A stretch of 64,000 bases of DNA from Eucommia ulmoides (taxonomy: Eukaryota; Streptophyta; Magnoliopsida; Garryales; Eucommiaceae), in contig JAENRU010000489.1 in the NCBI GenBank assembly GCA_016647705.1, positions 930,001-994,000 on the forward strand, written 5' to 3'. The notes under the pieces were generated by a model. The model was not told the DNA's origin. It ran no database searches and worked only from the letters and a program-made list of their open reading frames with translations. Positions within the stretch are counted from its first letter, which is position 1, and the number at the start of each line of letters is the position of its first letter. A program made the translations under genes and the position numbers. Shown piece by piece: positions 12,411 to 24,552 of the stretch.

Positions 12411-13368
12411 TTGGTTCATCTCAAGATGGAAGAGTGTGTCCAAGATCGACTACATGAGGAGCAACGCCAAGAGAGGCATCGAAGCAAATCGAGGGACCAA
12501 GTGTCCAACATAGAGGTCAGGCTAGTAGAAGTAGAGACCGCGGTAAGTAACACTCACTCTAAGCTTGAGGACGTCCATGAATGGCTGGACAAGCTAGATT
12601 CGGAGGATGTCGTTGTCCAAGATGCCATGCGGAGTGCCTTTAATGAACTAGGTGGTTCCTTAGTAACACAGTTTCAAGCTCTTTGTGAGGAACTCATGGG
12701 TGAAATAGCTAAGCTCCGAGGTCATGTTGAAACGGAGTTCGGGTCAATGTCGAGGAAATTCGCTCGAAAGTGGCCTTGTGCAAGCTTGCGATTGTGGCAG
12801 GGACTAGTACGTGCCAAGATGTTCTGAGGGTTGACGTACCTAAGCCACCGAGTTACGTTGGAGCATGGAATGCTCATGAGCTTGAGAACTTCTTATAGAG
12901 CCTTGGATGATATTTCGAGGCTACGGGTATAAGGGACGATGATGCTCAAGTACGCACGATAACACATTACTTTACTAACGTGCTGCTTGTGATGGCGAAG
13001 ACGATACAGGGACATTGATAAATGTTTGTGCCGTATAGATTCATTTGATCAATTCAAGAATGAGATTAAGCGATAGTTTTTTCCAACAAATGCGGAAGAC
13101 GAAGCACGAAGGAAGTTTCGTCGACTCACGTAGATGGGTAAGATCTCGGATTACGTAAAAGAGTTCACGACATTGATCTTAGAGATCCTGGACATCTCGG
13201 ACAAGGATTCCTTGTTCTACTTTCTCGATGGCCTACAATCATGGGCAAAGTTAGAGCTTAGGCGAAGATGAGTGTAAGATTTGTCTTCTGCAATCGCCGT
13301 GGTTGAGTCGTTAGAAGATTTCAACTTACAACCCTACTCACCAAGCCCAAGTGATCACGAAAGTGATG
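12411..13368 (+). pseudogene. Ty3-type gag, N-terminal part (broken)
   Basis: The open segment 12411-12827 encodes a charged, probably coiled-coil region with heptad-like spacing (VSNIEVRLVEVETAVSNTHS). It runs after a frameshift into recognisable gag capsid sequence: PPSYVGAWNAHELENFL and YFEATGIRDD, then KISDYVKEFTTLILEI and DKDSLFYFLDGLQSWAKLEL, and VVESLEDF near 13300-13325. Stops and frame changes occur at about 12825, 12895, 13017, 13070 and 13270. The reading is cut at 13373 by the solo LTR and resumes at 16411. Confidence 0.75.
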
Positions 13369-13373
13369 GTAGT

Positions 13374-13731
13374 TGTAAGACCCCGACTTTTGACCTACAT
13401 AAAATTCAAGTTGCGTTTTAAATATTTCAAAAAAAAAAAAAAGGGGGGGGGGGGTAGGTTTCGATATTTATTTTATGAACTAAAATGTTAGGGGGTTGAA
13501 TTAAATTTTTTATAAACATTAAAACATAGATTGGGTTTAAATTGCTGCCCCAACATAAAATGAGGGGAGGTTTGTGTAATATTATAAAAATATCTCAATT
13601 TTATATGGAGAGGAAATTTGAAGTAGGTGAAGTGATAAAGGGAGGTATGGGCATCGTCCGGCCGTTGAGCACACGTACATATTATACATATTATATATAT
13701 ATAGCACCGTCCAGCCGTTGAGCACACGTAC

Positions 13732-13825
<94 letters not shown>

Positions 13826-16410
13826 TACATATAAAGAAAATCTGGAAGAAAAATCTAGAACCGAAGAGAAAGAAGAGAGAGAAAGGAAGAGAAAGAAGAG
13901 AGAGAAAGGAAGAGAAAGAAGAGAGAGGAGAGTCGCCGGCGATGGGCTTGCGGAGTGGATGCCTCGTCTTCCGGTAAGTGGGTGTGTATGTGTTCTATTT
14001 CCGTCCATTGTTGTGTGTGTCGTGTGTGTATTGTTGTTTATGTATATGCGTGAGCAGTATGTGTGTATGCTATGTGTGTGTGTGTCGTCGAAAAACAGAG
14101 AAGAGAGAGAAATGAAGGTGGGTTTGTTGGTGAGTGTCCGGTGGTCGGCGATTGTGTGGGTTTGTGTGTTCGGGTCGATTGTTTGTATGTGAATAGTATG
14201 GGCGTTGTCGTCGTGTTAGTGTGATTCTGTCGGTCGGCCGTTTATCGCCGTCCGTTCGGTGAGTTTCGTGGGTTTGTGAGCGTCGTCCATCGCTGTCACC
14301 ATTGGTTTGGTTGTGTGTGTGTGTGTTCGCTCATCTGTGGGGTGTGCGTGGAAACATGGTGTGTATGTGTGTGTGGTGAATTCGGTCAGAGTTTGGTCCA
14401 ACGGTGGTGTGCCATGGGGGTGGGGATGTGCCTAACGCTCTGTGTGTGTGTGTGTGATTGTTTTTGTTGTGTGTGATGTGTATGTTGTGGTCATGTAAGC
14501 CTGTTTTGGCGGTGGTGTTGCAGTGTGTGTGTGTGTCTTCGTTCAATTGAGTCAGGCGGTGGTGGTTGGTATGGGTTGTTGATGGTTGGTGTGGAAGGTG
14601 TTGCCGGAGTTTGCCCGGCGGTGAGACCTTCGCCGCAGCGGTGACTGGGCAGTAAACAGAACAGTTTGAAAACGAAGGTTGGTTCGCCGAGGCGGTGAAG
14701 TTTGCGCCGAGACGGTGGAGAAGCAGTCACTCGTTCGCCTAGACGGTGGGACGTCGCTTAGGCGGTGGGGAGCAGAAAAAAAAATACATGAAATTTTAGG
14801 GAAATCCACGATCAGTTCGGAACGGGTAACATTTTCTAATTTATTTTATGAATTCTAAATTTGTTTTCTAACTTTAGATTATCAAAATGAGAATAATAAA
14901 CAATGAGATCATTTATATGAATTATGTGTAAATCGTAAATTTTAACGACGCTAAACTAGTCAAATAGCATCTTTATATATCAAAATGTGGGGAATGGAAA
15001 ATTTATGAACGTAGGGCTTGCATTGTACGATTAAGTTATTTTTTCTATAATATTAATTTAGGCCTTGTTACAAATAGATTTAAAATTGTCGAAAGTTCAG
15101 TAACGGATTTTTGGTGGAGCTTTTGACAGCAGAATATCAGGTGAGTGTACTGTCTTCTTGCCAAACTATTTTTATATCTATATATGATAGAAAATTGTTA
15201 TATTTAAATTAGGTGCTTTTATAAATGATATAGATCAAACCAGTTATGGGTGAGTTGGTAAAATGGATTTCCATTGAATTGTTTGGGTTTTAAAAAGAAG
15301 AGACTTTATAAATAATCTGTTGGATTTGGTGGATTTAATAAAAAATATGGAAAAAATATGATTTTTGAATTAAATCGGTTTTAGAAATAAGGTGGATGTT
15401 GGTAATTTGACGGTATTATTGATTTGACGGAGGTGATGATCTGCTTGGGCAGAATGGTGATTTTGTTTGTAGTTTTAGGATGACGTTATTGTTTTGATGA
15501 TGTTGTTGGTTGGTCTGTCCGGAGGGTGGTCCGGCAAATGGGTATTGATTTGTGATCTGATGATGATATTATTGAGTTGACTATGTCATAGTTTCTGTCC
15601 TGTCCGGAGAGTGGTCCGACAGGTGGTGATTCATATTATGTCTTGTCCGGAGAGTGGTCCAACAGGTGGTGATTGATATTATGTGGTGATTTATATTATG
15701 GCCTCCAAAGACGTCCAGTAGGCGGTGATCCGCGCAGTTAGGTCCGCTAGAAAGGTATATCCTACGGATGATTACGGTACCATTGCAACTCCCGATCATG
15801 AGGTTAAAACGATCACTATGGTTTAACCGGTGGTATGGGGTTGAGATGTGTGTTTGAGATATGATGTTTTACTTATATTGGGTGATTTAGTTATATATGG
15901 TGATTGGTCTTATTTTATACTGGATGGGTTTGAATGGAATTTATTTATATCGCTTTATTTTAACTACTTATATACTGGAGATTTTACCAGCTGTGTGGTG
16001 TTTATATATTTACGCTTGATCCATTTTAAATGTTGTATTATTTAGAATGTATTATTATTATGTAGAAAATAGTTTTTATTAAGAAGACAGTACACTCGCA
16101 GGTGGAACAGCTAGGAGTCGGTCCCTTACTGGCACTAGATAGAGAGTTTTACGATGAAGTCGGGTGTAGGTTTTGAGATGAGCTGTCTGGGGTGAATCTG
16201 TGAGAGGTTCATGGTTTTTATTTTGGTTGTTCATATATTTGGGGATGAGTATGTCCCCATAGTAGATAAATTGTATATGGATATTTATATTTTGGTGCTA
16301 TATAGTTGGTATATATATTGTCGTTTTGTGTGTTGGTTTGGCGTTCAGGTGATATCGTGTTATCGTCACGCCGGCCCCGGGATGACGGGTGTCCGAGACA
16401 GGTCGTGATA
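13374..16410 (+). mobile_element. Solo LTR (3.0 kb), chromovirus family, nested in gag
   Basis: It starts TGTAAGACCCCGAC and ends GGTCGTGATA (a decayed CA end), with a perfect 5-bp duplication GTAGT at 13369-13373 and 16411-16415. Long parts match the 5' LTR at 37605-40268: the middle near 14810/39015, GTTAAAACGATCACTATGG near 15810/39640, AAGAAGACAGTACACTCGCA at 16081/39920, and the end. TATA-rich sequence followed by a GA-rich leader (about 13840-13930) looks like its promoter and transcription start. Open reading frames in the TG-rich part (13.9-14.8 kb) are compositional and not genes. Confidence 0.9.
13735..13815. repeat. (AT)n microsatellite within the solo LTR
   Basis: About 40 TA dinucleotides followed by (AC)n. 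Just upstream, a block of about 38 bp (CCGTTGAGCACACGTACATA) occurs twice in tandem, at about 13652-13690 and 13703-13740. Confidence 0.95.
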
Positions 16411-16790
16411 GTAGTGGTACCAAGGGATAAAGTAGTGCCAACGAGGGTGATGGCACTATGGTGTGCTTAAGGAAAAATCGACGTCATGGCTACAAGGGTG
16501 ATTGGCCGAAGTCTCCAAGGAAGGAGCAATCAACCAAATGGGATGCAAAGGTGAGTTGTTACAAGTAGTGGGCAGGTTGCCTTATATGTGACAGTCAACA
16601 TCGGGTACAAGACTATCCAAAAAGAAAGATCCTTAGTGCCTTGATGGCGAAATTCGAGGCACAACAGCAGGGTCAACATGATCCACTGGAAGGAGCACGC
16701 ATAGGGACGATACAGCTCCTAAGCTCTATGCGACTCGAGTAGAACGAATCATAAAAGTCAACATCAAAGGGGGATGCCAATCCAATTGAG
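16411..16790 (+). pseudogene. Ty3-type gag, nucleocapsid end (broken)
   Basis: Continuation of gag after the nested LTR. At about 16560-16620 a zinc-knuckle-like stretch CLICDSQHRVQDYP can be read with the final Cys changed to Tyr and a nearby stop. It is followed by a lysine-rich segment and GTIQLLSSMRLE, a motif found at the end of gag in this lineage. No protease follows. Confidence 0.7.
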
Positions 16791-17138
16791 AAATCATCGG
16801 GACAACAGGGTACCGAAAGAGCACGTTTTCGAAGGAAGCATCACAAGATAATGTGATGCGACATAAACCTCGAGCAAAGCGGAAGTCTCAGAAGAAGAGA
16901 ACGTCCAAAAGACATGCTCAGGGTGGGGAGGTTTCAAGTAGTAACGCAACAAGCGGGTGCACGAAGCCATACCAAGGCAACGAGACAATGTATCACCACG
17001 GGAGAAAGAAGAATCCACAAGGCAAATCGAAGGAATTGTAGACTGTCGAGAACCCAACCACTAGTGACGGATCGAAAGATGTTTCCGATGCTGAAAAGCA
17101 GCCGCGACGAGGGCGTCGCAAAATCAAGTGGGGGAAAA
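16791..17138 (+). other. 3' noncoding part of the gag-only element
   Basis: Between the end of gag and the LTR there is basic-residue-rich but stop-interrupted sequence with no recognisable domain. It ends in the purine tract AGTGGGGGAAAA (17127-17138), the likely plus-strand priming site. Confidence 0.6.
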
Positions 17139-17656
17139 TGTCACAACCTAAGTCTTTGAGCCCTGACAAGTCCGATTCTAACCCAATCCAAGTACATAGG
17201 GAGGACTAACCCAAGAGGCTCTTCAGTTTCCAGAAGATTCTAGAGAACTCTAGGGTAGTCTAGAGTAAATTGACTTGTATATTTCTATGTGTATATAGAG
17301 GATTATAGAGAATTTTTAAGGAGATATTTTGTAGGAAGTTTCTAGGCTTTGATTGTGGATCGTTGGATCAAATCGATCTTGGTCATCCGTTCTCATAGCC
17401 AAGGCCTATATAAGGAGAGGAGCTCATTTGCTCCAAACCATTCTTCAAGCTCTCAAAGCTTAGCATCCTTGTATACTTTATCTCTAGAGATATAAAGAAA
17501 TTATTTCTCCCAATTTCTTGTCTTCCCCAATTCCTTCCCTCTCTATTTTAAGTCTTCCGCTAGCGATAGAGTCGGTTAGACTTACTTAGCGCCTCCAACC
17601 GGGTAGAATAACACTAAGGCCGAACGGATTCTTGGGTAAAATTTTAGTATGTGACA
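17139..17656 (+). repeat. 3' LTR of the gag-only element (518 bp)
   Basis: It starts TGTCACAACCTAAG and ends TTTTAGTATGTGACA; tandem-array sequence resumes at 17657. A TATA-like stretch (GCCTATATAAGGAG, about 17404) lies 240 bp before the end, a normal position for an LTR promoter. A severely shortened relative is at 60605-60772 on the other strand. Confidence 0.88.
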
Positions 17657-18260
17657 TACAGCCTTTTAAAATTTTAAGATTTTAAATTTCATAAAAGTAG
17701 GGAAATTAGATTTTTTTTTGTGAGTTTTAGCCTTCCCAAATTTAAAGATTTAGTGTTTTTCATAAAAGTAGCGAAATTAAGATTTTTTTGTGAGTTATAG
17801 CCTTTTAAATTTTGAAAATTCCAAGTTTTTCATAATAGTAATGAAATCGGATTTTTTTTTCCAGTTATAACCTTTTAAAATTTCAAGATTTCAAGTTTTT
17901 CTTCAATGTAGCGAAGTCGAGATTTTTTGTGAGCTATAACCTTTTAAAATTTGATGATTTTGATTTTCTAATAAAAGTAGCAAATCGGATTTTTTTTAGC
18001 ATAACCTTTCAAAAATTAAAGATCTTGAATTTTTCATAAAAGTAGATAAATGATTTTTTTTGGTAAGCTCTAGCCTTTCCAAATTTAAATATTTCAAGTT
18101 TTCCATAAAAATAGCGAAATTAGTTTTTTTGTGAGTTATAGTCTTTCAAAATTTAAATATTTCGAGTAGTTCATAAAAATAGCAAAATTATATTTTTTTT
18201 TGCGAGTTATTATCTTTCAAAAATTGAAGATTTCGAGTTTTTCAAAGAAGTAATGAAATC

Positions 18261-18313
<53 letters not shown>

Positions 18314-20787
18314 TGTGTGTGTGAGCTACAGCTTTTTAAATTTTCAAGATTTTGAGTTTTTTTATAAAAGTAGCGAAGTTTGAATTTTTTTGTGAGCTAT
18401 ATAATCTTTTAAAATTTGACGATTTCAAGTTTTTAATTAAAGTAGAGAAATCGGATTTTTTTGTGAACTATAGTCTTCCAAAATTTAAAGATATTGATTT
18501 TTTAATAAATGTTGCGAAATTGGATTTTTTTTTTATCTATTGCCTTATAAAATTTTAAGATTTCGAGTTTTTCATAAAAGCAGAAAAATTGAGTTTACCT
18601 TTTCAAATTTAAAGATTTTGAGTTCTTCATAAAAATAGTGAAATCAGTTTTTTTTTTCTTTTTTTTTTTTTGCATTACACCTTTGAAAATTCGAAGATTT
18701 CGAGTTTTTCATCAAAGTAGCAAAATTAGATTTTTTTTAGCTATAGCCATTCAAAATTTCAAGATTTCGAGTTTATCATAAGAGTAGTGAAGTTGGGATT
18801 TTTTGTGAGGTACAACATTTCAAAATTTGATTATTTTGAGTTTCTAATAAAAGTAGCGAAATCATATTTTTTTGTGAGTTATAACCTTTTAATATTTTAA
18901 GCTCTCATTTTTTTTTTTTTTATAGAATTAGCAAAATGGGATTTTTTTTTTTTTTTTTGTGAGCAATAGGCTTTCAAAAATTTAAAATCTCGAATTTATC
19001 ATGAAAGTAGTGAAATCGCCTTTTCTTTGAGCTATAGCCTCGCTGCAAATTTTTAAGATTTCTAGTTTTTCATAAAAGTAACAAAATCGATACTTTTTGT
19101 GAATTAGTCTTTCAAATTTTGAAGATTTTAAGTTTTTCATAAAAGTAACGAAATCATGATTTTTTGTAAGTTATAGCCTTTCCAAATTTGAAAATTCTGA
19201 GTTTTTCGTAAAAGTAATGAAATCAATTTATTTATTTTTTGTTTGAGTTATAGCCTTTTAAAATTTTAAGATTTTGAGATTTTCATAAAAGTAGAGAAAT
19301 TGAGTTTTTGTAGTTATAACTTTTCAAAATTTTAAGATATCGAATTTATCATAAAAGCAGCAAAATCGAGTTTTTTTTTTTTTTGGGGGGGGGGGGGGGG
19401 CTAAACCTTTTCAAATTTTTCATAAATGTAGCGAAATCAGAGTTTGTTTTGTTTTTTTTTTTTTGTGTGTGTGTGTGAGCTATAACTTTTCAAGATTTGA
19501 AGATTTTGAGTTTTTATAATTAAAGTAGAGAAATCGATTTTTTTTGTGAACTGTACCCTTTCAAAATTTAAAGCTCTCATTTTTTTTCTTCATAAAAGTA
19601 GCAAAATTGAATTTTTTTTGTGAGCTATAGCCTTTCAAAAAATTAAGATTTCGAGTTTTTCATAAGAGTAGCAAAATCGAGTTTTTTGTAAACTATAGGC
19701 TCTCAAAATTTTAAGATTTTGAGTTTTTCATAAAAGTAGCAAAATTGATATTTTTTTTTTGTGCTATATAGCCTTCCCAAATTAAAAGATTTTGAGTTTT
19801 TTTTATTTTTTATTTTTTATTTTTATAGAAGTAGAGAAACCCTCTTTTTTTTTTTTTTTTGAGCATCAGCCTAAATTTCAAAAATTGAAGTTTTTCATAA
19901 AAGTAGGGAAATCGAGTTCTTTTGTGACTTAGCCTTCCAAATTTTAAATTTCAATTTTTTCATAAAAGAAGCGAATTTGATATTTTTTGGTCAGTTATAA
20001 CCTTTTAAAATTTCAAGATTTCGAGTTTATCGTAAATGTAGTGAAGTTGGAATTTTTTTATAAAATATAACCTTTCAAAATTTGATTATCTCGAGTTTCC
20101 AATAAAAGTAGCGAAATTGAAATTTTTTGAGTTATAGTTTTTCCAAATTTAAAGATCTTGATTTTTTTCGTAAAAGTAGCGGAATCGTGTTTTTTTGTGA
20201 TATTTATATAGCCTTTCAAAAATTTAAGATTTCGAGTTTTTCATATATGTAACAAAATCGAGTTTTTTTTTTTTTTTTTTTTTGAGCCATAAACTTTCAA
20301 AATTTAAAGATCTCATTTTTTTCGTAAAAGTTGCAAAGTAAGATTTTTTTGTGAGATATAACCTTTAAAAAATTTAAGATTTTGAATTTTAAAAGCAAAA
20401 AAATCGAGGGTTTTTTTTTTGTGAGCTATAGCCTTTTAAAGTTTAAAGATTTTAAATTTATCATAAAAGTAGCGAAATCAGATTTTTTTGTGACCTATAT
20501 TCCCCTCGAAAATTTGAAGATTTCGAGTTTTTTTTTTTTTTTTTATAAAAGTAGCAAAATCATTTTTTTTGTGGATTAGCCTTTCAAGATTTTGAGTTTA
20601 TCAAAAAAAAGTAGCGAAATCGGGATTTTTTGTGAGGTATAACCTTCCAAAATTTAAAGATCTCGAATTTTTCATAAAATTAGCAAAATAATATTTTTTT
20701 TGAGTTATACCATTTCCTAATTTTTGTGAACTATAAACTTTCAAAATTTCAGGATTTCGAGTTTAACATAAAAGTGGCGAAGTTGGG

Positions 20788-22535
20788 CTCTTCACGGCAC
20801 TCAGCATTGAGGGTGACAACCAAACCTTCTCCGAAGGTCAATAGTTCGTAACCGTGGAAAGGCCAAGATCATCCACCAAGGGTGGGGTATTGATCGGGTC
20901 TGAGGACTTACAACTAAGTACCTCTCCCTACCAATCGATTATAAATTCGACGTTCTAAAGAGGAAGGTACTCCTGCATGGACTGAATTGAGATTACCTGA
21001 AAGGGTTCTTGAATGAGCCTAACTACGGAGAACTCCCTGATGACTGGCCACGGGGGGACCAACCACCGTGTTCCGCCCCTGCGGACCGAAAAGACTAGAC
21101 ACCTTGGAAAATTTTCCTCCTAAGTCCACGACATGATTTTCTTACAGTCAATTCATGCCCGGACTGGGGGGCAGTGGTCCATAGTCCTGGGCAGAAACGA
21201 AAAGTTTTAAAAAAATAAAAATAAATTTTACAACTCAGAAGACGCGTCCAAGCAGAAACTGACTTGGCAAAAACGTCAAGAGGAAGAGGTAAACTCTAAA
21301 GTACCCTGGTTATGTCACTCAGATCTTACACGCTCAAGCGCCACTCAAATTATTTTCGAGATGTTTTGGGGATATTTTCGAGATATTTTCGAGTTAATTT
21401 CGAGATATTTTTGAATTAATTTCGAGATATTTTTGGGATATTTTTAAGATATTTTCGAGTTAATTAGAGATATTTTCGAATTAATTAGAGATATTTTCGA
21501 ATTAATTTTGAGATATTTTTGACCGGAAGGGTCCAGATGGCGACCTTCTCCAAAAAGGTCATCTAAGAGTGCCGCCCAGAAAATCGAAGAAATTTGAAGT
21601 CGTCCTACCAGGCTACCTGACCCTAGACCCCGGTCGTATGGGGGCCTATTTCAAATTAGCTCCTCAGAAAAAATGAAGTATGGAAAAAGTGTCGCCAAAA
21701 AATCGAGGTCGTATGGGGGCCTATCTCAAACTCTCCCCTAAAAAAAATCAGAGGTGCAAAGTGAAAGAACCGGGGTGCAAAGCAAGAAGTACCCCAAGAG
21801 CTTGGCCCAAGGGGGCTAGCGGGCTGGCCCCTTACGGGGGCCGTGCCCCCACTTGGGGGTGTTGGCCCCAAGCGCCGGCGGTGGTCGCTGGGATTTTTTT
21901 TTTATTAATTATATATAGAGAGAGATGTTTTGAGTGCTTCGAAGTCTCCAGAATGCCTGTTTCAACTTGAAATTGATATCCTTGACCGTCTCATTTCTCT
22001 CGCCGCACAGGGCTAGGGGGGTTATTGATAAGGGTTTTTAGCACTTGGGCTTCGGTCTTGTGTCCACTCTATCGCCAACAGTTTTTCTACAACCCTGACA
22101 AAGGCTTGCGAGCTTCTCCAGAATGGGCCCAAAAGCCCAAGCCCATTACTATGCAATTTTCATCTCTATAAATACTAGAATAAATCAACGCTATAAGGTT
22201 ATGTGAATTTTACTATTTACATACTTGACATGAATAGTGATGTTAATTTTCTTAAAGTTAAAGCAAATCAAACTCTTCCCCCCCCTCTCTCCCTCGGTGA
22301 GATCTTACTCTTACGCCGGAGGGGCTTTCCGGGAAACCCCCGGCCAGGTTTCAGGTGCAAATACAGGTCACTGAGGAGTAAGACTTTGGACTTCAGCAAG
22401 TCAACCTTTTAGGTTGACCATTCCAGTTCACTTGAGGATTATTCAACTCTACCTCCAACTCAACGACTCCACCTCAGTAAGAGAACTCACCTATCATCCG
22501 ACTGAACCATACTCGAGTTGTGTACCAATTTTATG
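20788..22535 (+). mobile_element. LTR-like insertion in the tandem array
   Basis: An abrupt change from array sequence to GC-richer DNA at about 20788, and back at 22536 after ...TTTTATGCACCAACA. The right half looks like an LTR: TCTCTATAAATACTAG (about 22161) resembles a TATA box. A segment near 22295-22340 (CTTACGCCGGAGGGGCTTTC) resembles the corresponding part of the outer element LTRs at 36243 and 58808. No polyprotein or PBS is found, so it is a solo or truncated LTR. The left end is not a TG and no clear target duplication is seen; GTGGCGAAGTTGGG (left) and GTAGCGAAATTGAG (right) are simply equivalent parts of the array monomer. Confidence 0.6.
21355..21522. repeat. Minisatellite, GAGATATTTTCGAGTTAATT units
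   Basis: About nine imperfect copies of an 11-22 bp unit (GAGATATTTTCGA / GTTAATTTC) lie inside the LTR-like insertion. No function is visible. Confidence 0.8.
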
Positions 22536-22624
22536 CACCAACAGTAGCGAAATTGAGTTTTTTTGTGAGTTATAACCTTTCAAAATTTAAAGATCTCGAG
22601 TGTTTCATAAAAGTAGTGAAATTG

Positions 22625-22683
<59 letters not shown>

Positions 22684-24324
22684 TGTGTGTGAGTGTGAGA
22701 TATAGCCTTTCAAAAATTTTAGACTTCCAGTTGTTTATAAAAATAGTAAAATCAAAAAAAAATTTGGAGCTTTAACCTTTCCAAATTTAAAGATTTTGAG
22801 TTTTTCAAAAAAAAAATAGCATAATCGATTTATTTTTTTTGTGACCTATAGACTTTGAAAATATGAAGATTTTGAGTTTTTTTTTATAAAATTAGCGAAA
22901 TCAAGATTTTTTTTGTGGGTTAACCTTTGAAAATTTGCATATTTTGAATTTTTCATAAAAGTTGCGAAATCGAATTTTTTTGTGTTATAACCTTTCAAAA
23001 TTTGACGATCTTGTATTTCTAATAAAAGTAGCGAAATAGAGTTATTTGTGAGCTTTAACTTTTTCAAATTTAAAGATTTCGAGTTCTTCATAAAAATAGC
23101 GAAATCAATTTTTTTGTGTAAGTTATAGCCTTTGACAATTTGAAGATTTCAAATTTTTCATAAAAGTGGCGAAATCATAATTTTTTTGTGAGGTATAACC
23201 TTTCAAAATTTAAAAATTTGAATTTTTCATACAAGTAGCGAAATGGGATTAAATTTTTAAATCGAAATCTTAAAAAATTTAAGATTTCGATTTTTTCTTA
23301 AAATTAACAAAATTGAGTTTTTTGTGAGTTATAACCTTTTAAAATTTAAAAATCTTGTGTTTTTTTTTAATAAAAATAACGAAATCAAGTATTTTTTGTG
23401 AGTTATAGTCTTTCAAATTTTAAAGATTTCGAGTTTTTTCTTGAAAATAGAGAAATCAAGATTTTTTGTGAGTTAGCCTTTAAAAATTTGAAGATTTTGA
23501 GTTTTTCATAAAAAAATAGCAAAGTCAGGATTTGTTTTTGAGTTATAACCTTTCAAAATTTGATGATTTTGAGTTTCTAATAAAAGTAATGAAATTGAAT
23601 TTTCTTGTGACCTGTAACTTTTTAAAATTTAAGGATTTCGAATTTTTCATGAAAGTAGCAAGATTGATTTTTTTAATTTTTTTTTTTTGGTAAGATATAT
23701 CCTTTCAAAAAATTAAGATTTCCAGTTTTTCTTAATAGTAGTGAAATCAATTTTTTTTAGAGTTATACCTTTTGAAAATTTTAAGATATCGAATTTATTA
23801 TAAAAGCAGTGAAATCGAGATTTTTTTGTGAACTATAACCTTTTCAAATCTAAAGATTTCGAGTTTTTCATAAATGTAGTGAAATCAAGTTTTCTTGTGA
23901 GTTATAACATTTCAAATTTAAAGATTTTTGAGTTTTTCATAAAAATACCGAAATCTTTTTTTTTTTTTTTTTGAGTTATGGCCTATTAAAATTTGAAGAT
24001 TTAAAGTTATTCATAAAAGTAGCGAAATCGATTTTTTTTTTTGTGAGTTATAATCTTTTAAAATTTTATGATTTCGACTTTCTAATTAAAGTAGAGAAAT
24101 TGGATTTTTTGTGACTATCACCTTTCAAAATTTAAAGATCTCCAATTTTTCATAAAAGTAATGAAATTGATTTTTTTTTTTTTTTTTTTGAATTATAGCC
24201 TTTGAAAAATTTAAGATTTCGAGTTTCTAATATATGTACCGAAATCGAGTTTTTTTTATGAGTTATATAATCTTTCAAAATTTGAAGATCTTGAATTTTT
24301 CGTAAAAATTGTGAAATTGGACTC

Positions 24325-24358
<34 letters not shown>

Positions 24359-24552
24359 TGTGTGTGAGCTATAATAGCCTTTCAAAAATTTAAGATTTAG
24401 AGTTTTCATAAACTTAGCAAACTCGATTTATTATTATTATTATTATTTTATTTTTTTTTGATCTATTGCCTTTCAAAATTTTAAAATTTTGAATTTTTCA
24501 TAAAAATAGAAAAATCAATTTTTTTTTTTTTTGAACTATAGCCTTTTAAAAT

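Larger units (their letters stand above)
12104..17656 (+). mobile_element. Nonautonomous gag-only Ty3-type LTR element (TR-GAG-like), degraded
   Basis: Order: truncated 5' LTR (12104-12304), PBS (about 12307), gag remnants (12411-13368 and 16411-16790, split by a later solo LTR), a short 3' noncoding part, a purine tract at 17127-17138 (AGTGGGGGAAAA) and a complete 3' LTR (17139-17656). Without the inserted solo LTR the element is about 2.5 kb. No protease, RT, RNase H or integrase sequence is found between the zinc-knuckle end of gag and the purine tract. That arrangement matches TR-GAG elements, which need proteins supplied by others. The left 320 bp of the 5' LTR and its target duplication are missing. 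Confidence 0.8.

Noticed and set aside
13959..14809. Overlapping open reading frames on both strands in the TG-rich region
   Set aside because: They overlap on both strands, are dominated by Val/Cys or Thr/His repeats from TG/CA runs, and lie inside a well-bounded solo LTR.
21656..21970. Open frames on both strands at 21.7-21.9 kb
   Set aside because: GC-rich part of an LTR-like insertion; proline/glycine-rich reading without recognisable domain.
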